A stretch of 64,000 nt of DNA from Cyclobacteriaceae bacterium YHN15. GTDB lineage: Bacteria; Bacteroidota; Bacteroidia; Cytophagales; Cyclobacteriaceae. The notes beneath the pieces are model-generated. The model worked only from the letters and a program-made list of their open reading frames with translations, ran no database searches and was not told the origin of the DNA. A program made the position numbers and the translations under genes. Shown here in pieces: positions 25,948-34,123 of this stretch; position 1 is the stretch's first letter; the number at the start of each line of letters is the position of its first letter. The stretch spans positions 146,731 to 210,730 of the forward strand of contig RKQB01000008.1 of assembly GCA_003797895.1 (NCBI GenBank), read 5' to 3'.

Positions 25948-28749
25948 TTGGTAAGCAGGTGGTTTTTCATTCCCCTTTTTTTGGCATTTCATATTTTTCC
26001 TGATCAAGGTCCTGACAATGCTTTATTTAAGTATAGAGAGGCTTTAGCTTTTTATGAAGCAACAGATCCAACAGATTATACTGATAGTATGTCTTTGGTT
26101 TTATTTAAGGAACTACTTCATTCGGAAGAAGGGAACATGCTTGAAGATAAAATCAGGCTTGACATATTTGAGAAGAGCGGTAATCTTGCACTAATTAAAG
26201 GGAACCTAACAAATGCAGTGGCATTTTATAGGGAAGGTTTGGCAATCAAAGATAAAGGTACTGTAAACGATACCTTATTTTTTGCGTCAAACCTGTTTCT
26301 GGGAGAATCTTATTATTTATTGAGTCAGGCCGACAGCAGTATTTATTTTTTAGAAGAAGCTGCGAAAATAATACAGCAAAAATTTTCTGACACAGAGTCC
26401 TCCAGACTATATAATTCATTGGGCGTAATTTATTTTGAATCAGGTAATTATGTTCAATCAATTAATTATTTTAATAAAGCAAAAAACCTAATAATAGAGA
26501 ACAGATCCTATGATAAACTTGAACCCTATTTTCAATATGCACTCTTCAGTTTTCTGAACAATATCGGGAGCTCCCTGCTCCAATTAAATAAGCTGGACAA
26601 TGCTTTGGCAATTTATAAGGAATTGGAAGACTATGGGTTCAATAAAGATCAGGTTTATACCCAGATGGCCAGTATTTATTTAGAAAAATCCATGCCGGAT
26701 TCTGCTTTGGTTTACCTGAACAAAATAGGCTCCGAAGAATTCAGTCAATCCGTTTCCTATCAAAATCAATTGGCCGAAATATACTTTCAACGAAATGAAT
26801 TTGAAAAGGCCAAGGATGTTTTGCTTTCCTTTTTATCCAAAACAAGCGAAAATGGATCTAATTCTTCAAATTTCAGATTGGGTAGAAGTTATACTTTATT
26901 GGGGAAAATAGCCTATGAAGAAAGGGATTATGATAAAGCTCTTGGCTATTTTCATCAAGCGGTAATTTATATTGACGGTTATTTTGATCAACAAGATGTT
27001 TTTAAGAATCCGGAAGACTACACTTTGGGCTTTGCTACCTTTTCTTTGATTGAAAGTTTGGTTAACAAAGCCAAATCCTTAATCAGACTTTATGAGGTTA
27101 AAAAAGATAATCGCTATTTTAAGACTGGAATTGCAACCTATCAAACCGCTTTTGATATGGCATTTTTTGTGAGCAATTATTACGATAATGATGAGGCCAG
27201 AATTTTTTTAGGGGACTATGTTTTTGAAACTTATCAGGATGCCGTGAATACAGTATTGGAACGCTTTCAAGAGGGCGGAGAAAAGGAATATTTAATTCAG
27301 GCCTTGGAATGGTCGGAAAGAAGTAAATCCACCAGTTTAAACATTGGTTTAAGGGAGAAAAAACTGAAAAAGATAAGTGGAATTTCACCTGAAAAATTAC
27401 AACAGGAAAGAGATCTCCAGTTTGCCATTTCGAAAATACAAAGGTCAATTCTTTCCGAAAAGAATGATGATCAAGTATTTGAACTTCAGAAATTATTGAC
27501 AGATAGGCGATTAGAACTTTCCAGGTTGCACAATGAGCTCAACGATTCCCCTGAATATGTAAAGGAAAAGTTAAATTATGAATCCATTGATATCCCTTAC
27601 ATTCAAAAAGAAATCTTAGACAGAAATACCATAATCATATCATTTTTCGAGACTAAGTCCAATTTCATCCTGTTCCTTTTGGACAAAAAGGAAATTGATT
27701 TCCGATTAATTGAAAAATCAGAGGATATTGATCGGGAAATTAAAAGCTTTAAAAAGAATATCATTGACTATAAGTTGGGTCAGAAATATGTGGTAGGAGT
27801 AGAGGCCATGACTTTGTACAAGCGATTATTTGGTGATATTCACTATCGATTGGTGGAGTATAAAAATCTTCTGATCATTGCACATGGAGATTTGATTGAT
27901 TTACCATTTGAGGTACTGGAATATCAGAAAGGGAAATATTTATTGAATAATCATGCAATTGCTTATCAATATTCCATGCAATTAATGGGTAAGACAGATC
28001 TGAAACCCTTAAAGAAGGCAAACAAAATTGGATTTGCACCATTTTATGATCATTCTTGGTCAGACGAAACCGTAATGCTCTCCAAATTACCCTATTCCGG
28101 ACAGGAAATCGGGTATTTGGAAGGAACAAACTACTCCGGAAAAGAATCTACAAAAGAAGCGCTGTTGGAAATTTTGCCTGAAGCAGATTATTTACAATTA
28201 TCCACTCATGCAATTCCTGATCCCCAAAATCCAGATTTGGCTTTCATAGCCTTATATCCCGGAGATATAGAAGATAGGTTATTTACCAATGAAGTGGTCA
28301 ATATGGATTTAAGCCATACTTCTTTGGTCTTTTTAAGTGCCTGTGAAACCAATTTCGGGTCATTGAGTAGGAGTGAAGGAGTTTTAAGTATTTCCAGGGC
28401 TTTCATGTTGGCGGGTTGTCAGAATATTATATCCTCCCTCTGGAAAGCTGAAGATAAATCTACAGCCTATATCACAGAAGCATTTTACAAAAATGTAATG
28501 AATGGCTATTCTTTTTCTGAAGCTTTGCAAAATGCTAAATTAGACTTATTGTCTGACCCTAAGATGGCCCAATATCATCATCCTGTATTTTGGGCGCATT
28601 TGGTATTGGTCGGGCATTTGAACAAACCAAAACAAGCTATCCCATTATATCTTTACTTATTCGCAGCTGTGGTACTGCTTGGTGGATACTGGGTATTTCA
28701 TTCCCGATATCGGAAGAAGGCTCAAAAGACCTGGATCTTTTTTTATTGA
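25948..28749 (+). CDS. TPR-CHAT domain protein (caspase-like, membrane-anchored)
   Basis: 933 residues. Start TTG, then a signal-like MVSRWFFIPLFLAFHIF. Residues about 30-470 are tetratricopeptide repeats (for example SSRLYNSLGVIYFESGNYVQSINYFNKA and YTLLGKIAYEERDYDKALGYFHQA). After a coiled region (450-560), the CHAT domain spans about 600-895, with catalytic-dyad candidates His754 in LSTHAIPDP and Cys799 in LSACETNFG, 45 residues apart. A hydrophobic helix (LYLYLFAAVVLLGGYWVF) and basic tail end the protein. CHAT domains are caspase/separase-like proteases; substrate unknown. The last 113 bases overlap the convergent ABC gene. Confidence 0.88.
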   Translation: MVSRWFFIPLFLAFHIFPDQGPDNALFKYREALAFYEATDPTDYTDSMSLVLFKELLHSEEGNMLEDKIRLDIFEKSGNLALIKGNLTNAVAFYREGLAIKDKGTVNDTLFFASNLFLGESYYLLSQADSSIYFLEEAAKIIQQKFSDTESSRLYNSLGVIYFESGNYVQSINYFNKAKNLIIENRSYDKLEPYFQYALFSFLNNIGSSLLQLNKLDNALAIYKELEDYGFNKDQVYTQMASIYLEKSMPDSALVYLNKIGSEEFSQSVSYQNQLAEIYFQRNEFEKAKDVLLSFLSKTSENGSNSSNFRLGRSYTLLGKIAYEERDYDKALGYFHQAVIYIDGYFDQQDVFKNPEDYTLGFATFSLIESLVNKAKSLIRLYEVKKDNRYFKTGIATYQTAFDMAFFVSNYYDNDEARIFLGDYVFETYQDAVNTVLERFQEGGEKEYLIQALEWSERSKSTSLNIGLREKKLKKISGISPEKLQQERDLQFAISKIQRSILSEKNDDQVFELQKLLTDRRLELSRLHNELNDSPEYVKEKLNYESIDIPYIQKEILDRNTIIISFFETKSNFILFLLDKKEIDFRLIEKSEDIDREIKSFKKNIIDYKLGQKYVVGVEAMTLYKRLFGDIHYRLVEYKNLLIIAHGDLIDLPFEVLEYQKGKYLLNNHAIAYQYSMQLMGKTDLKPLKKANKIGFAPFYDHSWSDETVMLSKLPYSGQEIGYLEGTNYSGKESTKEALLEILPEADYLQLSTHAIPDPQNPDLAFIALYPGDIEDRLFTNEVVNMDLSHTSLVFLSACETNFGSLSRSEGVLSISRAFMLAGCQNIISSLWKAEDKSTAYITEAFYKNVMNGYSFSEALQNAKLDLLSDPKMAQYHHPVFWAHLVLVGHLNKPKQAIPLYLYLFAAVVLLGGYWVFHSRYRKKAQKTWIFFY

Positions 28750-29743
28750 TCATCCCTTCGATTTTATTTAATGATATCATCCCTTTTCGAATAATTCCGG
28801 GTGTCTTGATGATGTTCTTTAACGGACTGGTCACATTGGCCAAAATCAATAGATAAACCAATAATTCCCCAGGGCTGACCTGAATCGAAGAAAATTGATA
28901 AATACTGTACAAAAGTGTCAAGATGAGAATATTTGATACAGTTGGCCCAATAATCTGCCTGATATTTTCAAGTTTTTGGTAGTTGAGGTTGGCTTTAAAA
29001 ACAGTATTCAACCTGGAATTGAATTTCCTGATGGTCCGGTTTCTTTTGTTAGATGACCCAATATCCCTATGATTGGCAAAGCTTCTGGTAACAAAATCCA
29101 AAAGTATACTTTTTCTCTTACTCTTTTCAATTGTTTTTGGTCTTTGAATCTGATCCATGAAAAGTATCAAAGGAGAAAGACTCATCGCGACAAGGATGAC
29201 AATCCAGGTCAAAATATTATTAATAGAAAACATTAAAACCAATCCGGTTGCCAAAAACAACAGGTCTTTCATTCCCCTATGGATTCCATTGACCAGCATA
29301 TTTTTGATGCTGCCAAGATCGCCACTGAAGCGCAGAAGATATTTTCCGTAGCTTTTTTCTTCAAAAACTGCTGAGGACCAAAACATTTGTTTTTTGAAGA
29401 GTAGCTGTTGCGCCTCCTTAATGAAGCCTTCTGCTTTATTATGTACAAGCTGTTTTTCAACAAAACCCAATATGGCCTTTATCAAAAGTATAAGAGCAAA
29501 TGCCAGAAAGAAAACCTTAAGGGATGAAAATTCAACCCCCAAGTTTTTCATTAAGGATGATCGGTTGGTGGCTGTATGGAAATGAAGCTCAAAGAATGCT
29601 CCGATAATGATAGTAATGGCAAATGTGCTAATGGATGCCAACCAACCAACAATCAAAATGAAACCTAATTTCAATTTCGAACCAAAGTAATTCTTCCAAA
29701 GTAATTTGCTTCCTAATATGGTTTTTTTCCTAGCCATTTTCAT
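28637..29743 (-). CDS. ABC exporter transmembrane domain without ATPase domain
   Basis: 368 residues. It shows a type-I ABC exporter membrane fold: six hydrophobic helices (from residues about 25, 72, 160, 178, 265, 290), and the intracellular coupling section KQMFWSSAVFEEKSYGKYLLRFSGDLGSIKNMLVNGIHRG. The protein stops about 40 residues after the last helix (INKKRSRSFEPSS) where an ATPase domain would begin, and no ABC ATPase lies downstream on this strand; the CHAT gene is there instead. The start ATG overlaps the upstream stop as ATGA, so it is translationally coupled to the P-loop protein. Transport is inferred. See findings. Confidence 0.8.
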   Translation of the reverse strand: MKMARKKTILGSKLLWKNYFGSKLKLGFILIVGWLASISTFAITIIIGAFFELHFHTATNRSSLMKNLGVEFSSLKVFFLAFALILLIKAILGFVEKQLVHNKAEGFIKEAQQLLFKKQMFWSSAVFEEKSYGKYLLRFSGDLGSIKNMLVNGIHRGMKDLLFLATGLVLMFSINNILTWIVILVAMSLSPLILFMDQIQRPKTIEKSKRKSILLDFVTRSFANHRDIGSSNKRNRTIRKFNSRLNTVFKANLNYQKLENIRQIIGPTVSNILILTLLYSIYQFSSIQVSPGELLVYLLILANVTSPLKNIIKTPGIIRKGMISLNKIEGMINKKRSRSFEPSSDIGNEIPSIHQAVPQLRISKDIMG

Positions 29744-30807
29744 GCTTGTAAGATATTCATGTTATTACTGAAAATAGGGCAATTTTCACTCATCAAATCC
29801 TCTAAACATAGTACTGGAACGCAACAGCTTCCCTCTTCATTGTAAAGGAATTCCTTTACTTCGTTTATCAAAAGCGGGCTTGCAGTAAATAATCCGGAAA
29901 GCGCAGTAGGGAAGATTCCCATTTTACAGAGGAACTGGTATCCATGAACCGCGGACAAGCTGTCCCCAGCCGAGAAAACCACTTCATTTACAGTATTCAT
30001 AAAGGCAAAGTTTTGTAGCAGCATTTTTGTCTCTCTCTGAAAAATACCGTCTGCAATTTCAATGACCACTATATCGGGCCTAACCGATAATGAATCTTTT
30101 ACCAAAGTCTCATAAAGAGAAAGCAAATCGACCTCATCAGAAAGGTAGGTAGAGGGGAAACCATATTTGCTGAAATCAATGGCTATATCAGCTCCCATAT
30201 CGAAAGCAAGATTTTTATCCTTTGGATAGGCAGTCCCAGTCAACTTTATATATGCTACTTTTTTCCCCTTTTTCTTTAGACCATGAATCATAAAGGCAGC
30301 GGTGGTTGTTTTTCCGCTGTCCATAGAGGAGCCAAGGGAAAGGACAACTTTTGCCTGACTTGCTGATCTCCCGGAAAAGGGCATGAGTTTATTGTTGAAA
30401 ATCTGGAGCGTGTTGATCACCCTGTTAAAAGGATCCATTCCCAATCCGATCAATTTCAACCTTGTTGGTCCTATTTCTTCAAATTTGGAATGAGAAGAGG
30501 CCAATACACCCATTACTCCGCCACCTCCCAACATATGGTATTCATCCTGAGGATGTTCTGGAACGTATCCCTCAAATTGGTTAGTGGCATATCTGGTACC
30601 AAATACGCCTAGAATTTGATCACCAGGCATAAGGCTTACATTTCTTGTAGTTGTCTGTAGGTTTTTATGCTTACCTATTTCCATCACCTCAAACAGGACT
30701 ACATCACCGACTTTTGGAAGGTATGTTTTAAGTTGTTTTAATTCTCTGGAAATGCGGTAGTTTTTAACGCCTTGACATGCGAAGGATTTCTTGATTCTGG
30801 TTTTCAT
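29740..30807 (-). CDS. P-loop NTPase of a DUF1611-like family
   Basis: 355 residues. Residues 30-125 form a small beta domain (GDVVLFEVMEIGKHKNL, MPGDQILGVFGTRYATNQFEG, GGGGVMGVLASSH). The NTPase domain starts near 150 with Walker A GSSMDSGKTTTAAFMIHGL (Lys166), then VAYIKLTGTAYPKD, DMGADIAIDFSKYGFPSTYL and a Walker-B-like DIVVIEIADGIFQRET. I recall related proteins in actinobacteria with an almost identical motif order, annotated as DUF1611-like; no biochemical function is known to me. The C-terminus has three Cys (SCCVPVLC). It is the middle gene of the operon. Confidence 0.75.
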   Translation of the reverse strand: MKTRIKKSFACQGVKNYRISRELKQLKTYLPKVGDVVLFEVMEIGKHKNLQTTTRNVSLMPGDQILGVFGTRYATNQFEGYVPEHPQDEYHMLGGGGVMGVLASSHSKFEEIGPTRLKLIGLGMDPFNRVINTLQIFNNKLMPFSGRSASQAKVVLSLGSSMDSGKTTTAAFMIHGLKKKGKKVAYIKLTGTAYPKDKNLAFDMGADIAIDFSKYGFPSTYLSDEVDLLSLYETLVKDSLSVRPDIVVIEIADGIFQRETKMLLQNFAFMNTVNEVVFSAGDSLSAVHGYQFLCKMGIFPTALSGLFTASPLLINEVKEFLYNEEGSCCVPVLCLEDLMSENCPIFSNNMNILQA

Positions 30808-30817
30808 GAAATGTCAA

Positions 30818-31633
30818 TTAATGGGTGAGTATATTTTCTAAATAAGGTTTATTGTTAGCCCCTGGAAGGGTATAAGAAACAGAAAAGCCAAAAACATGAT
30901 AATTGTTAAATGACCTTTGGATTCGCCCTGTATTAGGATTTAGCACGTTAATGCTCCGCGTATAGCTTCCTAAATTGAATTCGTGTTGATTCATATAAAA
31001 AACAGTACCTCTCAACTGCTTACTGATTTTGCTATTCAGATTTAAAATAAATCTACCTCTATGGAACCCGTTTGCAGCCTGGTAAGCGATCTGCTCTCCG
31101 GATTCATTGAAATATCTTAATGGAGTGCCTCCTATATTATAAAAAAGTAGGTAGGAGACAGAAGGAGCTAACTTTAAGAATTCCAGTCTCTTCCTAAGCC
31201 CTAATCTTGAAATCAATATAACGCGCTGATCAAATCTTTTCTCCTCTTTACTATGGTGTTCGATCTGAATCCCATTGCGAAGAATGAATCGCTTATTGAT
31301 TTTGCTGCTTTTAAAAACCCTGCCAAAAAATCTATTGGTGGTGGTCAGATTTGAAGGAACATGCATCCATGCTGTTCCTGCCTGAAAATCCCAATTTTTA
31401 TTGATATCATAATTGACACGAATTTGGTACCAGTTGAAATTTGTCAAAATTTCAGATTCATTGGTTTCTACTGATCTGAGATAATTTAATCTCATGTCAA
31501 TTTTTTTTGTGAGTGGGGCATTCAAATAAAAAGACCCCCAATACCTTACATCCTGTTGGGCATTCAAAAACCCAGTGATAGACATCAAGAAAAAAAAGAA
31601 GGTGAGTACAAGGTTGATTTTACTATGCTTCAT
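30818..31633 (-). CDS. DUF2490 outer-membrane protein
   Basis: 271 residues with a signal peptide (MKHSKINLVLTFFFFLMSITGFLNA-QQ). The opening RYWGSFYLNAPLTKKIDMRLNYLR, followed by NWYQIRVNYDINKNWDFQAGTAWM, is the DUF2490 pattern of an outer-membrane barrel. A second DUF2490 gene is at 37.3 kb and the two are clearly diverged. It is the first gene of the operon, 10 bases before the P-loop gene. DUF2490 members have no defined role. Confidence 0.85.
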   Translation of the reverse strand: MKHSKINLVLTFFFFLMSITGFLNAQQDVRYWGSFYLNAPLTKKIDMRLNYLRSVETNESEILTNFNWYQIRVNYDINKNWDFQAGTAWMHVPSNLTTTNRFFGRVFKSSKINKRFILRNGIQIEHHSKEEKRFDQRVILISRLGLRKRLEFLKLAPSVSYLLFYNIGGTPLRYFNESGEQIAYQAANGFHRGRFILNLNSKISKQLRGTVFYMNQHEFNLGSYTRSINVLNPNTGRIQRSFNNYHVFGFSVSYTLPGANNKPYLENILTH

Positions 31634-31734
31634 GTGCGTCTCATTTGATACTTAGTCTTCACATGAATAAAAAATGTAACATAAAACAATAAAAAAAATT
31701 AATGAATAATTAAAATAATTACATATAAATAAAA

Positions 31735-31761
31735 AAAAGCCAACTAAATAGTTGGCTTTTT
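31735..31761 (-). terminator. Terminator of the sigma/anti-sigma/lipoprotein operon
   Basis: AAAAAGCCAACTA pairs with TAGTTGGCTTTTT around a one-base loop; on the minus strand it is 23 bases after the lipoprotein stop codon and ends in U5. Confidence 0.8.
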
Positions 31762-31783
31762 GTAACTAATTTAACGTGTCTAA

Positions 31784-32518
31784 TCAATCTAATTCTACTT
31801 CTATTTCTGAAGATTCTTCAATATTCTTTTTTATTTTATTATAAATTTCTCTGTTACTGTTTCTGGTCAAACGGATTATTCCATCGGTCCTCTCTGCATT
31901 GGCCATCTCAGATGTGGTAACATTTCTCAACCAATTCGCAGCATTCAGTTCAAATAAGGCCAATGGGTTGTTTATCCTGTCGACTGTGAAATAATTGTCA
32001 TCATCGGCCTCGATTTCCACTTCAAAGTCTATATCATCCCCAAAATATTCAAATTGAAAAGGAGTGGAATTGCCATCATCATCTGTAAAAGTTCCTTCAA
32101 AATAAATTGAGGCTTCATTTTTATAATCTATCAAGTCTAATTCCAATTCTATTTCCTCGTATTCGCCTTCCGGAATATTGATAAAAAAGTCAATAGACTT
32201 ATCAAATTCGTTGAAAGTGATTTTTTTAATCTCGTCGAATTCTATCTCAATCTCTTTTTCAAAACTTCCCAATTCATTTCGGCCTTCTACCTCTAGTTCC
32301 AACTCTTTAATTTGAATAAAGCCCTCTTCAATGGTCATATTGCTGTTTTCAACCCGGGCATTGGAAGTTTCCATTCTGTTGTTTTTCAGGACTAAAGCAA
32401 TACCTAGTTTACCTTCACCTTCCCCTACACTAGGGACTTCATCTTCTGTATTGCATGACGTTAATAGCATTAAAGCGGTCAGGCCAAGAACTGGTAGATA
32501 TTTAATCAAATTTTTCAT
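31784..32518 (-). CDS. Acidic lipoprotein co-transcribed with an ECF sigma factor
   Basis: 244 residues from MKNLIKYLPVLGLTALMLLTSCNTE (lipobox LTSC); another ATG two codons earlier is possible. The body has regular acidic beta strands (KELELEVEGRNEL, KEIEIEFDEIKKITF, YEEIELELDLIDYK), a layout like DUF4382 surface lipoproteins, but the match is weak. It is the third gene after sigma and anti-sigma; the broad frame overlaps the anti-sigma stop, whereas the chosen start lies about 70 bases away. A target or sensor of the sigma pathway is a guess from gene order. Confidence 0.78.
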   Translation of the reverse strand: MKNLIKYLPVLGLTALMLLTSCNTEDEVPSVGEGEGKLGIALVLKNNRMETSNARVENSNMTIEEGFIQIKELELEVEGRNELGSFEKEIEIEFDEIKKITFNEFDKSIDFFINIPEGEYEEIELELDLIDYKNEASIYFEGTFTDDDGNSTPFQFEYFGDDIDFEVEIEADDDNYFTVDRINNPLALFELNAANWLRNVTTSEMANAERTDGIIRLTRNSNREIYNKIKKNIEESSEIEVELD

Positions 32519-32589
32519 AGTCATAATATATTTGGTTTCAATAGTTGGTCGTATCAGATATTGAAATTGTAACCTCAAATCTGATTTTT

Positions 32590-33360
32590 TCAATTTTTAT
32601 TTTTCAGTTTAAGGATTTGGAATTTCAGTTTGTCCTTTATATCGATCATCCCATGATATGTATGATCGCTATAAGAGGTGATCCTGGAGAAATAATAATC
32701 TGCTTCATTAAGTTTATTCATTTTTAAATTTGCCAAAAACAAATAATAATCAGATTCATCCTCAAAAACAGTGGAATCACTGGTTTTGGTTTCATTGATT
32801 TGTTGGATTTTTTTCAAATACCGTGCCGATTCTTCATAATTTTCCAATTTAAAGTGGGCCATTCCTGCCAAGAAAAGCGCCTCTGTATCATCTGAATCAA
32901 GGTTGGTGTTTTTTATAACTTCTTCGAAATCATCATTCCTATAGAGTGTGGAGATCTTATCATCATGGCCTTCCGCTGAACGCATGGTGGGAAGATTATA
33001 AGCTATATATTTATCTTCAAAGAGATCTTCAGTTTGGGTCATTACCCAGAAATTCCCAAAAATAATGAATAGGGTAAGGGAAGCAGCAATACCCAACCAC
33101 CAAGGAGAAATCCTGAAATTGGTGATTTTTTCTTTATTTTTTTCGGCATCTGAATCTTTGGTGAATTCCTGATGAATCTTTTGGACCAGTTCCTTTTGTC
33201 CTGACATTTTGATACTTTCTCTGGTCAATTTGATCAGTGCCAACAAGTCCTGTAACTCCGGATTTTCTTCCAGCTCAGATTCAAGTTTTTCATTTTCTTT
33301 GTGACTAAGGATTCCATCAAGGTAATCATCAATCAGCGCTATATATTTTTCATCCAACAT
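32590..33360 (-). CDS. Transmembrane anti-sigma-type protein with TPR-like periplasmic region
   Basis: 256 residues starting at MLDEKYIALIDDYLDGILS (ATG at 33360, overlapping the sigma stop by 11 bases). The N-terminal 80 residues resemble a zinc-less anti-sigma domain (ENEKLESELEENPELQDLLALI). A single membrane helix follows (WWLGIAASLTLFIIFGNFWVM, about 93-113), then repeated helical units after the membrane (LDSDDTEALFLAGMAHFKLENYEESARYLKKI). This order of anti-sigma, TM and TPR is common next to ECF genes in Bacteroidota. Control of the upstream sigma factor is inferred from position. Confidence 0.8.
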   Translation of the reverse strand: MLDEKYIALIDDYLDGILSHKENEKLESELEENPELQDLLALIKLTRESIKMSGQKELVQKIHQEFTKDSDAEKNKEKITNFRISPWWLGIAASLTLFIIFGNFWVMTQTEDLFEDKYIAYNLPTMRSAEGHDDKISTLYRNDDFEEVIKNTNLDSDDTEALFLAGMAHFKLENYEESARYLKKIQQINETKTSDSTVFEDESDYYLFLANLKMNKLNEADYYFSRITSYSDHTYHGMIDIKDKLKFQILKLKNKN

Positions 33361-33961
33361 GTTGCAGTGCATTTTTAATGGTTGTATATTTTGAAGGATC
33401 GGATTGAATTTTTTCAATTAAACCCTTGAGACATTTGTGCTTTTTATTTCTGAGAACCTGTTCATTTGAAAAGCCTTCCAAGACCATGATTTCTTTCATA
33501 GAAAGCTCTTCATAATAGAACCTGTAGAGGATATTTTTACATTTTTGCCCGATTTCGGCAAAAAGCCCCATGATGATTTTATGGCTTTCGTTTTTGATAA
33601 TGGCATGGCTGATATCTGCTATCTCCTTATTTTGGTCATTTTCATAAAGTTCATTACGCATGGCCATACTTTTTCTTTTTCTCAGTTCGGTGATCCACAA
33701 GTTTTTTGTAATAGAATAAAGGTAGGATTTGATAGATGACTCCTGTCTGAATTTGTTTTCTTCTATCAATCTGATAAATACCAAAAAAGCTTCTTGAATC
33801 GTATCAGCGGCATCATCTTCATTTCCACTATTTTGGAGGACATACCTTTCCAAATACCGGTAATAGGAATCATAAAGATACCGCAAGGCTGAATTTACAG
33901 CCTCCTTTGACCGGATGGCAGAAATGATTTCCTGCTCTGAGAATTCATTTGACTTTTTCAT
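33350..33961 (-). CDS. ECF-type RNA polymerase sigma factor
   Basis: 203 residues from MKKSNEFSEQEIISAIRS (ATG at 33961; the longer frame adds residues without homology). Region 2 is visible in LRYLYDSYYRYLERYVLQ and DAADTIQEAFLVFIRLIEE, and region 4 in GQKCKNILYRFYYEELSMKEIMVLEGFSNEQVLRNKKHKCLKGL, which carries the helix-turn-helix. Sigma-1 and region 3 are absent, as in ECF factors. The stop overlaps the anti-sigma start, so translation is coupled. No autoregulated promoter was recognised. Confidence 0.9.
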   Translation of the reverse strand: MKKSNEFSEQEIISAIRSKEAVNSALRYLYDSYYRYLERYVLQNSGNEDDAADTIQEAFLVFIRLIEENKFRQESSIKSYLYSITKNLWITELRKRKSMAMRNELYENDQNKEIADISHAIIKNESHKIIMGLFAEIGQKCKNILYRFYYEELSMKEIMVLEGFSNEQVLRNKKHKCLKGLIEKIQSDPSKYTTIKNALQHVG

Positions 33962-34123
33962 TCCTTTATAATTCTTTGTCGTAGTGACTTCAAATATTGT
34001 AACCAACTAACATAAGATTTTGATATTTTTAAAAGTGAGGATTCAAAATTATATTCCCAAATGATCATTGATGTATATTGCAAAATGTTGGGGTTACCTC
34101 AATTTTTGTTTAACTAATCTAAA

